The position numbers and the translations under genes were made by a program. The notes beneath the pieces are model-generated. The model saw only the letters and a list, made by a program, of their open reading frames with translations. It did not search any database and was not told the origin of the DNA. From Clostridia bacterium (lineage in GTDB: Bacteria > Bacillota > Clostridia > Oscillospirales > Acutalibacteraceae), in contig CAADUC010000026.1 in the NCBI GenBank assembly GCA_900752115.1, positions 1 to 6,097 of the forward strand: 6,097 nt of DNA. The letters are read 5' to 3'. Below, piece by piece: positions 5,074-6,097 of this stretch. Each line of letters starts with the position of its first letter. Within the stretch, counting starts at the first letter, position 1.

Positions 5074-6097
5074 GCTCTCCAAGCAGAATGTGATCCTTTA
5101 TCTTTGCGGCATAATTCCGGTTGTGTGGCTCGGCCTGCTGATTGCTCCTTGCTTAAAGGATGGATTGCCCGGACTGGTTCAGCAGTTCGGATCGGTGATG
5201 CAAAACCCATTCCAGATACAGCTTTGTGAGGACAGTGTAAAAACTGTCCTCACTTTGCTTTTGGTGTACGGGATCGCCATCGGCGTCTATCTCTCCACGG
5301 AGCACAATTACAGACGGCGAGAAGAGCACGGATCAGCCAAGTGGGGCACGGCTGGTTCGGTCAACAAGAAATATGCCAACAAGGATAAGACGGAAAACAA
5401 GCTGCTGACGCAAAATGTCGCTATCGGCTTGGACGGAAGGAAGCACCGCAGAAACCTGAATGTGCTGGTATGCGGCGGTTCCGGTGCAGGTAAAACACGC
5501 TTCTACGCCAAGCCCAACATTATGAATGCGAATACTTCTTTCGTTGTGCTTGACCCAAAGGGTGAGCTTCTCCGGGATACCGGCCATCTGCTGGAGGAGA
5601 AGGGCTATGAGATCAAAGTCCTTGACCTCATTGATATGGAGAAAAGCCATTGCTACAACCCATTCGTGTATATCAGCAGCGATGATGATATTCAGCGGCT
5701 TACCACAAACCTCTTTAAGAATACAACACCCAAAGGATCTCAGACACAGGACCCGTTCTGGGATCAGACGGCAGCCATGCTGCTCAAAGCCCTTGTCTGC
5801 TATCTCCATTATGAGGCTCCGCCCGATGAGCAGAACTTTTCCATGGTTATGGAGATGATCAGAGCCGGCGATGTAAAGGAGGATAACGAGGAATATCAGT
5901 CGGTTCTCGATGAGCTTTTTGAGAGATTGGAGGAAAGGAATCCGGAGCATATCGCCCTCAAGTATTATCGGGCATATCATTCCGGCAGCGCCAAGACGCT
6001 GAAATCCATTCAGATTTCCCTTGTCTCCCGTTTGGAAAAGTTCAATCTGGATTCACTGGCCGGCATCACCCAATGCGATGAGATGGATTTGGGGCAA
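5060..6097 (+). CDS. VirD4/TraG/PcfC type IV coupling protein, 3' partial
   Basis: An uninterrupted frame of 346 codons runs from the GTG at 5060 to the window end; family members are usually about 580-620 residues, so the second half lies outside. The GTG has GGAGAG at 5048-5053 and overlaps the preceding gene by 14 bases. Two membrane segments are visible (about 11-32 and 60-79), with the short loop between them likely outside the membrane. A basic stretch NYRRREEHGSAKWGT (83-97) leads into the ATPase: Walker A GGSGAGKT (139-146), then VVLDPKGEL (162-170) typical of the family, and PFWDQTAAMLLKAL (232-245). The Walker B and all-alpha domain are mostly beyond the edge. This hexameric inner-membrane ATPase receives the relaxosome, here probably through the PcfB-like protein, and pumps the strand to the secretion channel. 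Confidence 0.93.
   Translation, partial: MRQDKLSKQNVILYLCGIIPVVWLGLLIAPCLKDGLPGLVQQFGSVMQNPFQIQLCEDSVKTVLTLLLVYGIAIGVYLSTEHNYRRREEHGSAKWGTAGSVNKKYANKDKTENKLLTQNVAIGLDGRKHRRNLNVLVCGGSGAGKTRFYAKPNIMNANTSFVVLDPKGELLRDTGHLLEEKGYEIKVLDLIDMEKSHCYNPFVYISSDDDIQRLTTNLFKNTTPKGSQTQDPFWDQTAAMLLKALVCYLHYEAPPDEQNFSMVMEMIRAGDVKEDNEEYQSVLDELFERLEERNPEHIALKYYRAYHSGSAKTLKSIQISLVSRLEKFNLDSLAGITQCDEMDLGQ
5226..5253 (+). repeat. Perfect 11-base inverted repeat inside the coupling-protein gene
   Basis: GTGAGGACAGT (5226-5236) and ACTGTCCTCAC (5243-5253) are exact complements around the 6-base GTAAAA, followed by the T-rich TTTGCTTTTGG. It lies about 170 bases into the gene, in the loop between the two membrane segments (CEDSVKTVLTL). 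The strength of the hairpin is unusual for coding sequence. It could pause or attenuate transcription, slow ribosomes between the membrane segments, or be a protein-binding dyad. Confidence 0.55.

Noticed and set aside
3772..5082. Long open frame (436 codons) on the minus strand opposite PcfB, the ArdC-like gene and the small protein
   Set aside because: It is antisense to three genes with clear family motifs or ribosome binding sites, its translation has no recognisable domain, and it contains Phe and Leu runs that mirror Lys/Glu-rich coding on the other strand.
5333..5980. Minus-strand frame of 215 codons opposite the coupling protein
   Set aside because: It is a shadow of the Walker A-containing ATPase on the plus strand.
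1..6097. CRISPR array, tRNA/rRNA gene, insertion sequence or attachment site
   Set aside because: I found no regularly spaced direct repeats, no cloverleaf or rRNA-like sequence, and no transposase or integrase motif in any frame.

Overview
The window reads as the mobilization and DNA-processing part of an integrative and conjugative element (ICE), or a related conjugative plasmid, from a gut-type Clostridia (Firmicutes) host. That origin is inferred from the strong AGGAGG-type ribosome binding sites, the moderate GC content, and the order of an ssDNA-binding/relaxosome set (MobC, MobP-type relaxase, PcfB, ArdC/LtrC-like protein, VirD4/TraG coupling protein). I associate this order with Tn1549/CTn-like elements and, for the relaxosome parts, with enterococcal pCF10. 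No species can be named. All supported genes are on the + strand and none carries hallmarks of an insertion sequence, tRNA, rRNA or CRISPR array.

Layout. Positions 1-726 hold the C-terminal three quarters of an actin-like ParM/StbA ATPase, cut by the window edge. Its stop overlaps the start of a small basic/acidic protein (723-1001), the likely ParR-type adaptor. Then comes an 85-base gap with two related dyads 42 bp apart, the first followed by six T residues; it looks like a terminator or attenuator, or alternatively a binding-site array. Positions 1087-1392 hold a small gene with an excellent ribosome binding site but an in-frame TAG at codon 24, so it is probably a nonsense-inactivated gene. 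Positions 1393-1492 hold nested inverted repeats immediately before mobC, the best candidate for oriT.

From about 1493 to the end the genes are packed without gaps: mobC (1493-1822), relaxase (1822-3243), PcfB-like (3182-3964), ArdC/LtrC-like (3967-4866), an unrecognised 63-residue protein (4882-5073) and the N-terminal part of the type IV coupling protein (5060 to beyond the window). Most junctions overlap, which suggests one translationally coupled operon. In the working model MobC and the relaxase assemble on oriT and nick it. PcfB links this relaxosome to the membrane-bound coupling ATPase, the ArdC/LtrC-like protein probably handles or protects ssDNA, and ParM/ParR keeps the excised circular form segregating.

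The most interesting items are the amber-interrupted small gene, the paired dyads with mutually exclusive pairings, the candidate oriT, two terminator-like hairpins inside coding regions (relaxase and coupling protein), and the loss of the first His of the HExxH motif in the ArdC-like protein. I see no wholly new system; the window is mainly a recognisable conjugation module with some undescribed-looking regulatory structure.
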